Shown: positions 1 to 8,138 of the stretch, in pieces | How the letters are laid out: the number at the start of each line of letters is the position of its first letter | Position numbering within the stretch: position 1 is the first letter of the stretch | NCBI GenBank assembly: GCA_964391725.1 | Contig: CAYMNB010000005.1 | Location: 1-64,000 of the forward strand | Reading direction: 5' to 3' | DNA from: SpSt-1165 sp964391725 | Lineage (GTDB): Bacteria; Chloroflexota; Anaerolineae; Anaerolineales; Anaerolineaceae | DNA length: 64,000 bases | The notes under the pieces: model-generated | The model's database searches: none | Told to the model about the DNA's origin: nothing | What the model saw: the letters and a program-made list of their open reading frames with translations, nothing else | Made by a program: the position numbers and the translations under genes

Positions 1-23
1 AACTAAACCCATATTCGTTAAGC

Positions 24-56
24 AAAGAGTCCGGCGCAAGTCGGACTCTTTTTTTT
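24..56 (+). terminator. Rho-independent terminator
   Basis: A 10-bp stem (AAAGAGTCCG at 24-33 with CGGACTCTTT at 42-51) with an 8-nt loop is followed by a run of T to 56. It presumably ends a plus-strand gene lying before the window. Confidence 0.8.
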
Positions 57-132
57 CAGTAGAATCGGGAGCGTTTGTCCCGACAAGGAGAAACACGTTA
101 TCCATAGTGTGATGTTTTTCGTAATTATTAGA

Positions 133-138
133 TATAAT
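133..138 (+). promoter_or_regulatory. Candidate -10 box of the zinc-ribbon gene
   Basis: A perfect TATAAT lies about 65 nt before the chosen start of the next gene, in an AT-rich stretch. No convincing -35 box is seen 16-18 nt upstream, so this is a weak prediction. Confidence 0.35.
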
Positions 139-204
139 TCTTTTATTACATTTTGATATGTCATGAAATTTTTTAAGAGTATTGTAAATGGGGAGGAATT
201 ACAA

Positions 205-747
205 ATGCCAAAATGCCCAAATTGCCAAGAAACAATAAAAGAAAATGCAACCCTTTGTCCTTATTGCCATATACCAATCCAAGAATCTCATGTGGCACCC
301 TATGCAACCAAGAGTGTTGATAAAGAACAAGTGGATAAAGATGATCGTCGGATTAGTAATATCCAGATCATTATTGCCATTGCCCTGATTTTCGGATCCC
401 TCACTCCTTGGTTGAAATTTACAACCATATTTGGGCAAATCACCATCAATGGTTATGAGGCCGATGGAATCTTCACAATGATTCTAGGGATCTTATTATT
501 GCTGGTATCTTTATCAAAAAAAATATCAAGTCCAATAAAAGGGATCTCATTTTTATTTTTCGGCTTATTCGCTTGCTATTTGACAATTCCAAAGGTCTTT
601 ACAATTAACCAAATTCTGAAGGACACAAGCGCTGATTATGTGATGGGGACATTGGGCTTTGGACTTATCATTGCCATTATTTCATCATTATTTGCCATCA
701 TGGCAGGCATAGATACTCTAATATCAGGAATAAAACAATATAAATGA
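205..747 (+). CDS. Zinc-ribbon membrane protein, function unknown
   Basis: The 180-residue protein begins with a small zinc ribbon made of two CxxC pairs (CPNC and CPYC) within the first 25 residues. A short charged linker follows, then about four hydrophobic segments likely to span the membrane. The domain order (cytoplasmic zinc ribbon plus membrane helices) is common in uncharacterised bacterial proteins; no catalytic motif is visible. I chose the ATG at 205 because GGGAGGAA precedes it at good spacing, and it places the zinc ribbon at the N-terminus. An upstream ATG at 163 has no ribosome site. The gene stands alone, followed by a terminator. The coding sequence looks more AT-rich than most neighbours. 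Function is not assignable. Confidence 0.75.
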   Translation: MPKCPNCQETIKENATLCPYCHIPIQESHVAPYATKSVDKEQVDKDDRRISNIQIIIAIALIFGSLTPWLKFTTIFGQITINGYEADGIFTMILGILLLLVSLSKKISSPIKGISFLFFGLFACYLTIPKVFTINQILKDTSADYVMGTLGFGLIIAIISSLFAIMAGIDTLISGIKQYK

Positions 748-790
748 AAATGGGTGCATAAAACACCCTTAACAATCCATACTTTCAACA

Positions 791-820
791 AAAAAATCCT
801 GGAAATTCCAGGATTTTTTT
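791..820. terminator. Bidirectional terminator
   Basis: The stem AAAAAATCCTGG / CCAGGATTTTTT (791-802 and 808-819) with a 5-nt loop has A and T tracts on both flanks. It can end transcription of both the zinc-ribbon gene (plus) and the NIPSNAP gene (minus), which converge here. Confidence 0.75.
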
Positions 821-825
821 GTTCA

Positions 826-1155
826 CTACTGCATCGCCGAATAATCAGTGGCTTCCATCATCACGCTGGTTACCTTCGCAACCAACGCACCATCTTCTTC
901 ACTGGCAGCACGTCCGGCAACCCATTCCGGATCCGACCTGAAGGCGTCCCAGGCATTTTTCATGGCTTCCTCTGATGAGAAACGAACAATGTAGATCAAA
1001 TCACCACTCTCAGGAGTTGGGTTCACCGTCGTCCAAAAAGCAACCACTTCCATACCGTGACGCGCGAATACGCCCAATGTCACCTCACGAAATCGTCGAT
1101 GCAAGGCTTCCAACTTGCCCGGCGCTGCCCAATAAGTTCGCAATTCGTAAATCAT
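826..1155 (-). CDS. NIPSNAP family protein
   Basis: The 109-residue protein starts MIYELRTYWAAPGKLEAL and has the compact ferredoxin-like alpha/beta-barrel pattern of NIPSNAP proteins, including an aromatic FWTT strand and the region around IYIVRFSSEE. In bacteria these are small dimeric proteins, often found beside sugar or aromatic catabolism genes, with no settled biochemical role. It is the last gene of a three-gene minus-strand operon: a Gfo/Idh/MocA oxidoreductase and a TIM-barrel isomerase lie upstream, 31 nt from its start. That context suggests a helper role in catabolism of an unusual sugar. Family assignment is firm; the role is inferred. Confidence 0.85.
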   Translation of the reverse strand: MIYELRTYWAAPGKLEALHRRFREVTLGVFARHGMEVVAFWTTVNPTPESGDLIYIVRFSSEEAMKNAWDAFRSDPEWVAGRAASEEDGALVAKVTSVMMEATDYSAMQ

Positions 1156-1186
1156 GTTCTTTTATCCTTTACGCAATTAATCAGTG

Positions 1187-1930
1187 TCACCACTGTGCCA
1201 GAATATTCTGCACACTCGCCAGTTGAACGCTGACCTCGTGGTATTCATTCTTGCCGCTGTGGTGTTCCACACTCCAGCAGCCCTGGTAGCCGGCGTCGCG
1301 CAGCATGGCCATGCTTTCCGCCAGGCCGTCATGCGTGGCTTCCCATGAGATATGCGTGTGCACCGCCCACGGAGCGATTTTTTTGTCGCCCTCTTTCGAT
1401 TTGAAGTGCAGCAGCACGCCGAATCCGGGATGATCCACCGCCTGGCAGATACGCACCATGTTATCGGGCACATTCTCAGGCCCCCAATGGTTCTCCGGCC
1501 CCACCTTGAACCCCAGATCGTAGGCGATCTGTGCGTATTCGCGATAGCGTTTGACGACCAGGTCAAACTGTTCCTGGCTGAACTCATCCCCCTGCCCGCC
1601 AGCATCCATGCGGATGGTTTTGGCGTTCAGGAATTTTGCCGCCTGCAGATATTCGAGCGCTTGCTGGTAATGCTGTTCCCGCACGGCTTCATCATCATCC
1701 CAGATATGCGGGCCATCTACACACAGGTTTTCCAGGGTCATGTCACGGGTTTCCAGCTCTTCTTTGACCTTCTCCAGAAAATCATAATCCAGGGTAGGGA
1801 AGAAGCCGTTCCAGATATCAGCGGTGGTCAAATGGTAGCGGTAACGACAGGTCTCGAGATAACCGAACACATCCATTTTACCTGCGCTGTGCAGGCCATG
1901 AAACGCGTATGAAGCAATCGATACATTCAT
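1187..1930 (-). CDS. Sugar phosphate isomerase/epimerase (TIM barrel)
   Basis: The 247-residue protein belongs to the xylose-isomerase-like TIM-barrel family (AP_endonuc_2 fold). Typical features are the start NVSIASYAFHGL, the metal-ligand region around VGPENHWG, the HTHISWE segment and the C-terminal WSVEHHSG with a metal-binding Glu. Members isomerise or epimerise keto-sugars and inositol derivatives with a divalent metal; the substrate cannot be read from sequence. It lies 24 nt after a Gfo/Idh/MocA oxidoreductase and 31 nt before the NIPSNAP gene, as in operons for inositol, hexuronate or oxidised-sugar breakdown. No signal peptide is seen, so it acts in the cytoplasm. Confidence 0.85.
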   Translation of the reverse strand: MNVSIASYAFHGLHSAGKMDVFGYLETCRYRYHLTTADIWNGFFPTLDYDFLEKVKEELETRDMTLENLCVDGPHIWDDDEAVREQHYQQALEYLQAAKFLNAKTIRMDAGGQGDEFSQEQFDLVVKRYREYAQIAYDLGFKVGPENHWGPENVPDNMVRICQAVDHPGFGVLLHFKSKEGDKKIAPWAVHTHISWEATHDGLAESMAMLRDAGYQGCWSVEHHSGKNEYHEVSVQLASVQNILAQW

Positions 1931-1954
1931 GTTCTATTTCCTTTTCTCGCCAAA

Positions 1955-3079
1955 TCAAACGGTTTTAGCTGTGGAAACCGACATGGCTTCCACTTCATCG
2001 GCGCTGACTTCCCGGCCCAATGAATCCGACAGGAAGATTCCTTCCTGAATCAACATGGTGTTGAGCGCCAGTTCGGCGGTCGGCAGCAGAGGAACGCGGC
2101 CCTGCAGTGCTGCCGCCCAATGTTGCTGCGGGCTGTCATAGGCATCTGCATTTTCACGCAAAGAGTGCAGCCGCCAGGAAAACCCGCCCATATCTGCCGA
2201 AGCATTGAAATCAAGGTCACCCACACTGTGGAAATAACCAAAGGGATCGAGGCGAACACCTGCTTTGGAGCCCAGTACAACTGACCCATCAAACTTATCG
2301 AGGTTGACTGCCCATGCCTCAATGATACCAAGGGTGATATTATTTTCTAACTTCACAAAACCAAGACCCAGTTCTTCCACATTAAAATGGCTGCTTTCAC
2401 GCCGGGCAGCGTCCATGTCCATTTCCTGGTATACCTTGCCTGAGATGCGCTCCACGGCTGGATTGTCCAGCAGCCACAACATGCAGGCAATGTGGTAGAC
2501 ACCCATATCATACAAAGCGCCACCCGAAGCGATTTCCTTTTGAACAAAAGAAGAGGTGCCATAACCATCTACATAGGGGCGTCCGCGACGGCGGAACCCC
2601 GTTGAACGGGCATGATACACCTTGCCTAACATCCCCTGGTCAATGATCCATCGCGCGGCTTTGGCTTCATTTGAGAACAAGGTTGCCAATTGAATCGACA
2701 GCATCTGCCCGGTTTCGCGGGCAGTTTCCATCATCTTGAGCGCGTCAATGTAAGCGCCTGCCATCGGCTTTTCACAATAGACATGCTTGCCTGCCTGCAA
2801 CGCCTCAATGGTAACAGGCGCATGAAAATTATTGTGCAAACAAACATCGACGGCGGTGATATCATCTCGGTTGAGCAGATCGCGGAAGTTGGTGGTCACA
2901 GTCTCAATACCATACAAGCCAGCCACTCGTTCTGCCTCCGCCTGGTTGATATCAGCGACAGCGACGATCTCTACCTCCTCCTTGCATTTTTCGGCATAAT
3001 TATGCAGATGTGATTTTCCGATCTGCCCTACTCCAATGACCCCGATGCGAACGCGGTCTTTCTTTGTTAGCTCTGACAT
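1955..3079 (-). CDS. Gfo/Idh/MocA family oxidoreductase
   Basis: The 374-residue NAD(P)-dependent dehydrogenase has an N-terminal Rossmann fold (IGVIGVGQIGKSH), the family EKP motif in YCEKPMAG and a C-terminal alpha/beta dimerisation domain with the catalytic-region histidine of DMGVYHIA. The family oxidises or reduces sugars, inositols and related polyols. I chose the ATG at 3079 because CAGGAG precedes it at proper spacing; an in-frame ATG at 3121 would add 14 residues that do not belong to the fold. It leads the three-gene operon with the TIM-barrel isomerase and NIPSNAP protein. An oxidoreductase plus isomerase pair is typical of routes that oxidise a sugar at C3 and then isomerise it; the exact substrate is unknown. 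Confidence 0.88.
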   Translation of the reverse strand: MSELTKKDRVRIGVIGVGQIGKSHLHNYAEKCKEEVEIVAVADINQAEAERVAGLYGIETVTTNFRDLLNRDDITAVDVCLHNNFHAPVTIEALQAGKHVYCEKPMAGAYIDALKMMETARETGQMLSIQLATLFSNEAKAARWIIDQGMLGKVYHARSTGFRRRGRPYVDGYGTSSFVQKEIASGGALYDMGVYHIACMLWLLDNPAVERISGKVYQEMDMDAARRESSHFNVEELGLGFVKLENNITLGIIEAWAVNLDKFDGSVVLGSKAGVRLDPFGYFHSVGDLDFNASADMGGFSWRLHSLRENADAYDSPQQHWAAALQGRVPLLPTAELALNTMLIQEGIFLSDSLGREVSADEVEAMSVSTAKTV

Positions 3080-3194
3080 AGTTAATGCTCCTGTTTTCTC
3101 ATTAGGTAAGGTTTTTGACACAGACAGTCACAGCTGTTAGGTGCTTTTCTTCCTGCTTCTATGGTTTGTCTGCCTGAATTTGATGAACTAGTTT

Positions 3195-3223
3195 ATTATA
3201 CTGTCAATACGCTGCATAACCAA
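3195..3223 (-). promoter_or_regulatory. Candidate promoter of the Gfo/isomerase/NIPSNAP operon
   Basis: On the minus strand, TTGGTT (3223-3218) and a perfect TATAAT (3200-3195) are 17 nt apart, about 120 nt before the operon start. A small palindrome, AACTAGTT (3186-3193), sits just downstream of the -10 and could be an operator. Confidence 0.5.
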
Positions 3224-3276
3224 CCGCAATAAAGATTGAAAACACCATCCGACGGCCCCTCTACCAGGGCAAAATA

Positions 3277-3285
3277 TGCTATTAT
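3277..3285 (+). promoter_or_regulatory. Extended -10 promoter element
   Basis: TGCTATTAT has the TGn extension joined to a good -10 hexamer, about 55 nt before the next plus-strand gene. No good -35 box is seen, as expected for extended -10 promoters. Confidence 0.4.
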
Positions 3286-3339
3286 AAAAATCAGAAATCC
3301 TTCTGTGTCTTTAGTAAAAAATCTTAGGAGCAATCAATA

Positions 3340-3795
3340 ATGAATGATTTTGCCAACGAATCAATCCCCGATGAGCGGGGCGAGATGGGGGCAACACCAA
3401 TCAATGATGAATCTACCTTTTCATCATATCAGGACACACCAACATCATCTCCCTTGCCGCCTATGCGCAACGTCAAAGACCTTGTCACGGTTCTTGGCCA
3501 GATGCATAAAAAAATAACCGCTTTGGAGGCTGAAAATGCTGCCTTGAAAGATGAGTTAAAAAACGCTGCTACCAAACGCGATGTTGTCCAAATGATTGCC
3601 AAAGTGGAAACCCTGAACCTGCCCAGGCATGGACTGTTTAGCGACAGTTTCATTGTTCGCTCGGTATCGATCTATGGACACTGGTTTGTCGCCAATCTGG
3701 TGGTATCCATCGTGTTCAGCTTATTGTGGTTCCTGTTATTCTTTGCCTTTTGGGAGCAATTGTATGCCAACCTGGCAAACAGCGGTGCATTCTAA
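3340..3795 (+). CDS. Small coiled-coil membrane protein, unknown
   Basis: I do not recognise the family of this 151-residue protein. The first 45 residues are polar and rich in Asp, Glu, Ser and Pro, probably disordered. Residues about 46-90 form a heptad-like helix (HKKITALEAENAALKDELK) expected to make a coiled coil. The last 35 residues contain one long hydrophobic segment (VSIVFSLLWFLLFFAFW) that should anchor the protein in the membrane by its C-terminus. The start is an ATG preceded by TTAGGAG at good spacing. It is a single-gene unit between an extended -10 promoter and a terminator. Tail-anchored coiled-coil proteins of this kind may organise membrane complexes, but that is only a guess. 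Confidence 0.75.
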   Translation: MNDFANESIPDERGEMGATPINDESTFSSYQDTPTSSPLPPMRNVKDLVTVLGQMHKKITALEAENAALKDELKNAATKRDVVQMIAKVETLNLPRHGLFSDSFIVRSVSIYGHWFVANLVVSIVFSLLWFLLFFAFWEQLYANLANSGAF

Positions 3796-3818
3796 AAGCG
3801 ATTACACAAAGCGGGGAG

Positions 3819-3847
3819 AGACCGTTCCACAGGGGGCGGTCTTTTTT
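3819..3847 (+). terminator. Rho-independent terminator
   Basis: The hairpin AGACCG (3819-3824) / CGGTCT (3837-3842) is followed by a T tract. It separates the coiled-coil gene from the uridine kinase transcript. Confidence 0.7.
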
Positions 3848-3877
3848 AATTTACCAGGTTTCTGGGTGGTGAGACTG

Positions 3878-3886
3878 TGCTACAAT
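3878..3886 (+). promoter_or_regulatory. Extended -10 promoter of udk
   Basis: TGCTACAAT matches the TGn-TATAAT extended -10 pattern about 35 nt before the uridine kinase start; the -35 is weak. Confidence 0.45.
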
Positions 3887-3921
3887 GATGTAAATTTGCC
3901 CAGATTGCAGGATGCAACTAT

Positions 3922-4554
3922 ATGAAAAAAGAACCTCTGGTAATTGGTATCGCCGGTGGAACCGGCTCAGGAAAAACCACCATCTCAAACCTGATCATTG
4001 GCCGTGTCGGGCGCGAAAACATCGCTTCTCTTTCGCATGATGCCTACTACCGTGACATGGTCAACCTGCCCTTAAAAAAGCGCGCCAAAGTCAATTATGA
4101 CCATCCCGATTCCCTGGAATCTGAGCTGCTGGTTAAACAGATCAAGGAACTCAAGCGCGGGAACACCATTCACATGCCGGTGTATGACTTTACCACCCAC
4201 AGCCGCAAGCAGGAAACCGTCACCATCAACCCCCAACCCGTTATCCTGGTCGATGGCATTTTGATATTTGTTGAGAAAGACCTGCGCAAGTTGTTCGATG
4301 TCAAGATTTTTGTAGATACCGATGCCGATCTACGTTTCATACGCCGATTGGAACGGGACATTTCCGAACGAGGCAGAACCCAGGAATCTGTCATCAACCA
4401 ATACCTCAAAACCGTGCGTCCGATGCACCTTGAATTTGTAGAGCCATCCAAACGTTATGCCGATGTCATCATTCCCGAAGGCGGCATGAACCAGGTTGCC
4501 CTCGATATGGTGACCGCGCGCATTGAAGAACTGCTGCGGGGAGATAGTTTGTGA
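3922..4554 (+). CDS. udk: Uridine kinase
   Basis: The 210-residue P-loop kinase phosphorylates uridine and cytidine to UMP and CMP in pyrimidine salvage. The Walker A loop GGTGSGKT is at residues 12-19; SHDAYYRD and NYDHPDSLE are the typical nucleoside-binding segments, followed by VYDFTTHSR and LVDGILIF. The C-terminal RRLERDISERGR segment matches the lid. Length is normal for bacterial Udk. It overlaps the next gene by 4 nt (stop and GTG start share bases), so the two are probably co-translated, although a functional link to the VTT protein is unclear. Phosphoribulokinase is a related fold but has a different length and motifs. Confidence 0.93.
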   Translation: MKKEPLVIGIAGGTGSGKTTISNLIIGRVGRENIASLSHDAYYRDMVNLPLKKRAKVNYDHPDSLESELLVKQIKELKRGNTIHMPVYDFTTHSRKQETVTINPQPVILVDGILIFVEKDLRKLFDVKIFVDTDADLRFIRRLERDISERGRTQESVINQYLKTVRPMHLEFVEPSKRYADVIIPEGGMNQVALDMVTARIEELLRGDSL

Positions 4555-5153
4555 CAAACAACCAAACCGAACCCACACCAAAGAAACAATTCCTCAATAT
4601 CAAGAAAACCACCTGGATAAACATCGCGCGCATCGCCGCCTTGTTATTCGTAATTGCCTTGTCTATCTTTATCTTTTCGCAATCTGAAAAGTTGGCGGCC
4701 TATACAGAACAAATCCCGGGACTCGGCTGGTTTGCCTACCCTGCCATCTTCGGACTTTCCATCGCTGCCAACGCCACTATCATCCTGCCCGTTCCTGGTG
4801 TCGTGCTAACATCCATGTTCGGCTCTGTCTTCAACCCCATCCTGGTTGCCATCGCTGCCGGTTTGGGAGCATCTTTGGGCGAATTAAGCGGCTATCTGGC
4901 TGGTTTCAGCGGTCAAGCCGCGATTGAGCGCACCAAATGGAGCGACAATGTAGAGCGATGGATGGCAAAATACGGCAATTGGACCGTACTGGTGCTGGCT
5001 TTCATCCCCAACCCCCTTTTTGACCTGGCCGGCATGACCGCCGGAGCACTCAAAATGCCGCTGGTGAAATTTTTAACCTGGTGCGCGATTGGGAAAATCC
5101 TGAAGATGCTGGCGTTCGCCTACTTGGGCGATTACATTGCCTCATTTATTTGA
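4551..5153 (+). CDS. VTT-domain (DedA/TVP38-like) membrane protein
   Basis: The 200-residue integral membrane protein has a first membrane helix at about residues 25-44, a central block of hydrophobic helices containing PVPGVVLTSMFGSVFNP and the family GELSGYLAG segment, and a C-terminal pair of helices. These are features of the VTT (SNARE-associated/DedA-like) family, whose bacterial members are linked to lipid-carrier recycling and membrane homeostasis. The re-entrant loops with conserved Pro and Gly are visible. It starts at a GTG inside the udk stop overlap. The exact substrate is unknown; undecaprenyl phosphate or phospholipid flipping is known for some relatives. Confidence 0.85.
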   Translation: MTNNQTEPTPKKQFLNIKKTTWINIARIAALLFVIALSIFIFSQSEKLAAYTEQIPGLGWFAYPAIFGLSIAANATIILPVPGVVLTSMFGSVFNPILVAIAAGLGASLGELSGYLAGFSGQAAIERTKWSDNVERWMAKYGNWTVLVLAFIPNPLFDLAGMTAGALKMPLVKFLTWCAIGKILKMLAFAYLGDYIASFI

Positions 5154-5168
5154 ACAAGGCTCTATTGT

Positions 5169-6104
5169 TCATTTGGTTTTCAGTTTGAGCTTGCGCCAAT
5201 ATCCATCATTCTTGACTTGATACCATTGAGCGATAAACTTTTGATACTCATCCATGTAGGTTTTTTGCCATTCAATGGCTAGATAATCGCTGGCTTTTAT
5301 AACTTCACGCGAACGTGGATCGTCCGCGCCATACCTGGCTCTTAAATTCTCAGCTGTGGCATTAACATGCTCTTCCCAAACCTGCAGGTCATGAATGTCA
5401 CCCATTAAATCCTGCAAAGAAACGAGCTTTTCCAGTTGACGCCTGAATCCATTTTTGTGCAGGCAGGCATAATTCTGCAATGTGTAACGCATATATTTCA
5501 TATTGATGCGCATTTGGTGAAATCGTTCGGTTGGGATTTCATTCGCCAAAGAAATTTCGTCGCGAAAAATGATCCTGGTCCAACGTTGAATATCTTCCTG
5601 TGCTTTTCGCAGCATTTTCGGTGATCGGCAGACTTTTTCAAACCCTGGTAATTCCTTTTCGCGAAACGATATTTTTTGCAATGCAGCCAACCCTTGCGAA
5701 GTTGCCATCTGATCGGCTGCTGCTGGCACCATTTTTTTTTCTTGTTTGCATTGCTTACGGATATCTTTGATGAGAAGTTGGACACCAGGTTTAATATCGC
5801 CGGGACAATTTGTCTCCAACAAATTTGTTAATTGATTCTCAAGCAATATCATCTCACGGTAAGGGCCCAAAACGCCAGAAAATATTCTAATATCTTGTCG
5901 AATGACACTGACTGTCTTTGCGGGATAATTGTCTTTGAAATTAAAAAGCAATGCCCGCAGTTGACGGCACGCTACCCGCATCTGATGGACAGAATTGTTG
6001 CCCACCTTCCCCAAACGTGCTTTCTCCACCCGATTATTGAACTCCGGGAGGATATTTCGAAAACAATAGGCGGCAAAAAGGTGATACTTATCTGGTTGTT
6101 TCAA
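5169..6104 (-). CDS. CHAD domain-containing protein
   Basis: The 311-residue helical protein carries a CHAD domain, identified by the conserved histidine and basic residues of VHQMRVACRQLRALL near the N-terminus and FHQMRINMKYMRYTL in the second half, plus LQDLMGDIHDLQVW. CHAD domains bind inorganic polyphosphate through these Arg/Lys/His surfaces, and such proteins can localise to polyphosphate granules. No CYTH (triphosphate tunnel) domain is fused here, unlike many relatives. It lies 35 nt after phoU on the same strand, a sensible link between phosphate signalling and polyphosphate storage. It ends close to the convergent VTT gene (about 15 nt apart). Confidence 0.9.
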   Translation of the reverse strand: MKQPDKYHLFAAYCFRNILPEFNNRVEKARLGKVGNNSVHQMRVACRQLRALLFNFKDNYPAKTVSVIRQDIRIFSGVLGPYREMILLENQLTNLLETNCPGDIKPGVQLLIKDIRKQCKQEKKMVPAAADQMATSQGLAALQKISFREKELPGFEKVCRSPKMLRKAQEDIQRWTRIIFRDEISLANEIPTERFHQMRINMKYMRYTLQNYACLHKNGFRRQLEKLVSLQDLMGDIHDLQVWEEHVNATAENLRARYGADDPRSREVIKASDYLAIEWQKTYMDEYQKFIAQWYQVKNDGYWRKLKLKTK

Positions 6105-6139
6105 AGGTTACATCCTCGCCAATACCTTACAAGAACCCA

Positions 6140-6820
6140 TCAAGGCAGCAACGCCTCATCATCATCACTGGCAGTTTCGATGGTTTCACCTGTAGCAATG
6201 AAAACTGTCCGTTCGCATATATTGGTTACCCTGTCTGCCAGTCGTTCCAGATTGTGCGCTATCCAAAGGGAATAATTCAACAAATCAGCCTGCTCAGGGT
6301 TGGCGATCATCTGCTGAATCAGTTCGTGATAGATATCTTCATAGATGCGGTCAACAGCACCATCATCTGCCGGAATCGCGCTGGCACGGTTGATATCTTC
6401 TGCCACGAAGGCGCCCAAAGAACGGTGCAGCATTTCAACCGCCAGGTCAGCCATTTTGCTCAACTGCTCATACGGTATCCATACCGCCTGATCCGCCAAT
6501 TTCATAATAATTTTGGCAATACCTTTGGAATAATCACCCATTCGCTCCAATTCTGTATTGATCTCCAACATGCCAACCAGTAAGCGCAGATCATGGGCAT
6601 AAGGCTGTTGAGTAGCCATCACGATCACAATGGCATTCTCGATTGCGTAGCGACGGCTGTTGATTTGATCATCATTTAGGAAAATTATACGGGCAGCCTC
6701 CACATCTCTCTTTTGTAGAGCATCCATGGTCTTAAAGATGGTCTGTTCCACCATGCTGCCCAAAAGCAGGATTTCTTCCTGAATTTCCTGCAGTTTACGA
6801 TCAAGTGTTTTCCTAAGCAT
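6140..6820 (-). CDS. phoU: PhoU family phosphate-signalling regulator
   Basis: The 226-residue all-helical protein contains two PhoU repeats, each with the acidic metal-binding motif: ELERMGDYSKGIA in the first and NLERLADRVTNICERTVF in the second. PhoU links the Pst phosphate transporter to the PhoR/PhoB two-component system and keeps phosphate uptake in check. AAGGAG sits before two adjacent ATGs; the second (6820) has better spacing. No pst or phoR/phoB gene is in the window; instead a CHAD protein follows 35 nt downstream in the same orientation. The acidic C-terminal tail (DDDEALLP) is outside the conserved domain. Confidence 0.92.
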   Translation of the reverse strand: MLRKTLDRKLQEIQEEILLLGSMVEQTIFKTMDALQKRDVEAARIIFLNDDQINSRRYAIENAIVIVMATQQPYAHDLRLLVGMLEINTELERMGDYSKGIAKIIMKLADQAVWIPYEQLSKMADLAVEMLHRSLGAFVAEDINRASAIPADDGAVDRIYEDIYHELIQQMIANPEQADLLNYSLWIAHNLERLADRVTNICERTVFIATGETIETASDDDEALLP

Positions 6821-6906
6821 CATCGGCTCCTTGCTGGCTATGACCCGGTCGGTTAGTCTGCTGATTAATTATACCTGTTGAGGATATCAGAAACATAGAA
6901 ACCAAC

Positions 6907-8136
6907 CTAAGGGTTAGAAATTTCCTGCTTATTCAGGCCTTCAATGATTGATTGCATCACCAGGGCTTGTTTCTCACGGTCAAAGTGGTCTTTCACAGCC
7001 ATGCGGCCGTTTATACCCATTTGCGCAGCTTCATCAGGATGTTCATAGAGATAACACACCGCACTGGCCAGTGCCTGCGGGTCTCCTGGTTCAACAAATA
7101 AGCCGGCGCTGTATTCTTCCAATACATCACGAGAAACCCCATCAATCGCCAGCAGCAAGGGCCTTCCCGCCGCCATGCCATCGAATACCTTGTTGGGATA
7201 GGTGGTTTTATACGCCTCAATTGGTTTCAAAATGGCCACAGACGCATCGGCTGCACTATAAAAGTGGTGCATTTCCTGCTTGGGCACCGGTGGAAGGAAG
7301 GTGACATTTGGTAATTGCATTTCTTTGGCCTGTTGCTGCAATGCCTGCTTCTCCTTCCCATCACCAACCAGAATAAAGTGGATTGCTTGTCTGTTCCGAA
7401 GAAGATCAGCTGCCTGCAAAACAAGTGTCAAATCGTTCGACATACCATGCGCACCAGCATACAACACCAGGAATTTGCCCTCCCAACCATACTGTACACG
7501 CAATTCCTCCGCTCGGTCCCCAGGGTGAAACATGCTGATATCAGAGCCATTTGACACCAGTTCAACCTGACGTGCGCCCCGCTCTTTTACATGCTCAATG
7601 TAGCCGGGAGAGTTTACCACCACATACCGCGCCCGCCGATAGAGAAACCGTTCCAACATCTCTGATAGGTTGATGAGCAAAGGATTGGTTAACACCCCCA
7701 CCTCAACCGCAAAGCGCGGCCATAGGTCCCGGATTTCTAATAAAAATGGCTTTCTCCGCAGAAATGAGATCAGCCAGGCAGCTGGCGCCTGAAACAGGGG
7801 CGGTGAGGTGCCCCACACCAGATCGACCTTGGGGACGCGCAGACCGATTAGAAACGAGGAAAAGGCAAAGCTGAAAAAACTGAGGATGCGATGAACGAAA
7901 CTTCGGTGTAGTTTCTGGTAGGTATAGGCCCTAATAATGGTTAAGCCTGACAATTCGCTTTCTTCTTTGCGCTTCCACTGGTTGGTAACACCCGTACCGG
8001 TCAAATAACTGACCGGGCTGGCAATCACTGTGACAGTATGACCCTTACCGACCAGGTGAGCCGCCATTTCATAGTGCCGCGTCCCTCCCGGTTCATCAAT
8101 GCCGACAAATGCCTGGTGGATCAACAATATATGCAT
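6907..8136 (-). CDS. Glycosyltransferase family 4 (WbuB-like)
   Basis: The 409-residue GT-B glycosyltransferase has an N-terminal Rossmann domain starting MHILLIHQAFVGIDEPGGTRHY, typical of WbuB-like fucosaminyl transferases. Its C-terminal nucleotide-sugar domain contains VLYAGAHG, ILVGDGKEK and the acidic loop near LKPIEAYKTTYPNKVFDGMA. It transfers a sugar from a nucleotide donor to a growing surface polysaccharide; the sugar cannot be told. The ATG at 8136 is preceded by GGAGGAAA; the upstream in-frame start is only a read-through into the heparinase gene, whose stop is 2 nt before. It is the third gene of a polysaccharide module with a bi-domain oxidoreductase and a heparinase-like protein. 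Confidence 0.88.
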   Translation of the reverse strand: MHILLIHQAFVGIDEPGGTRHYEMAAHLVGKGHTVTVIASPVSYLTGTGVTNQWKRKEESELSGLTIIRAYTYQKLHRSFVHRILSFFSFAFSSFLIGLRVPKVDLVWGTSPPLFQAPAAWLISFLRRKPFLLEIRDLWPRFAVEVGVLTNPLLINLSEMLERFLYRRARYVVVNSPGYIEHVKERGARQVELVSNGSDISMFHPGDRAEELRVQYGWEGKFLVLYAGAHGMSNDLTLVLQAADLLRNRQAIHFILVGDGKEKQALQQQAKEMQLPNVTFLPPVPKQEMHHFYSAADASVAILKPIEAYKTTYPNKVFDGMAAGRPLLLAIDGVSRDVLEEYSAGLFVEPGDPQALASAVCYLYEHPDEAAQMGINGRMAVKDHFDREKQALVMQSIIEGLNKQEISNP

Positions 8137-8138
8137 AT

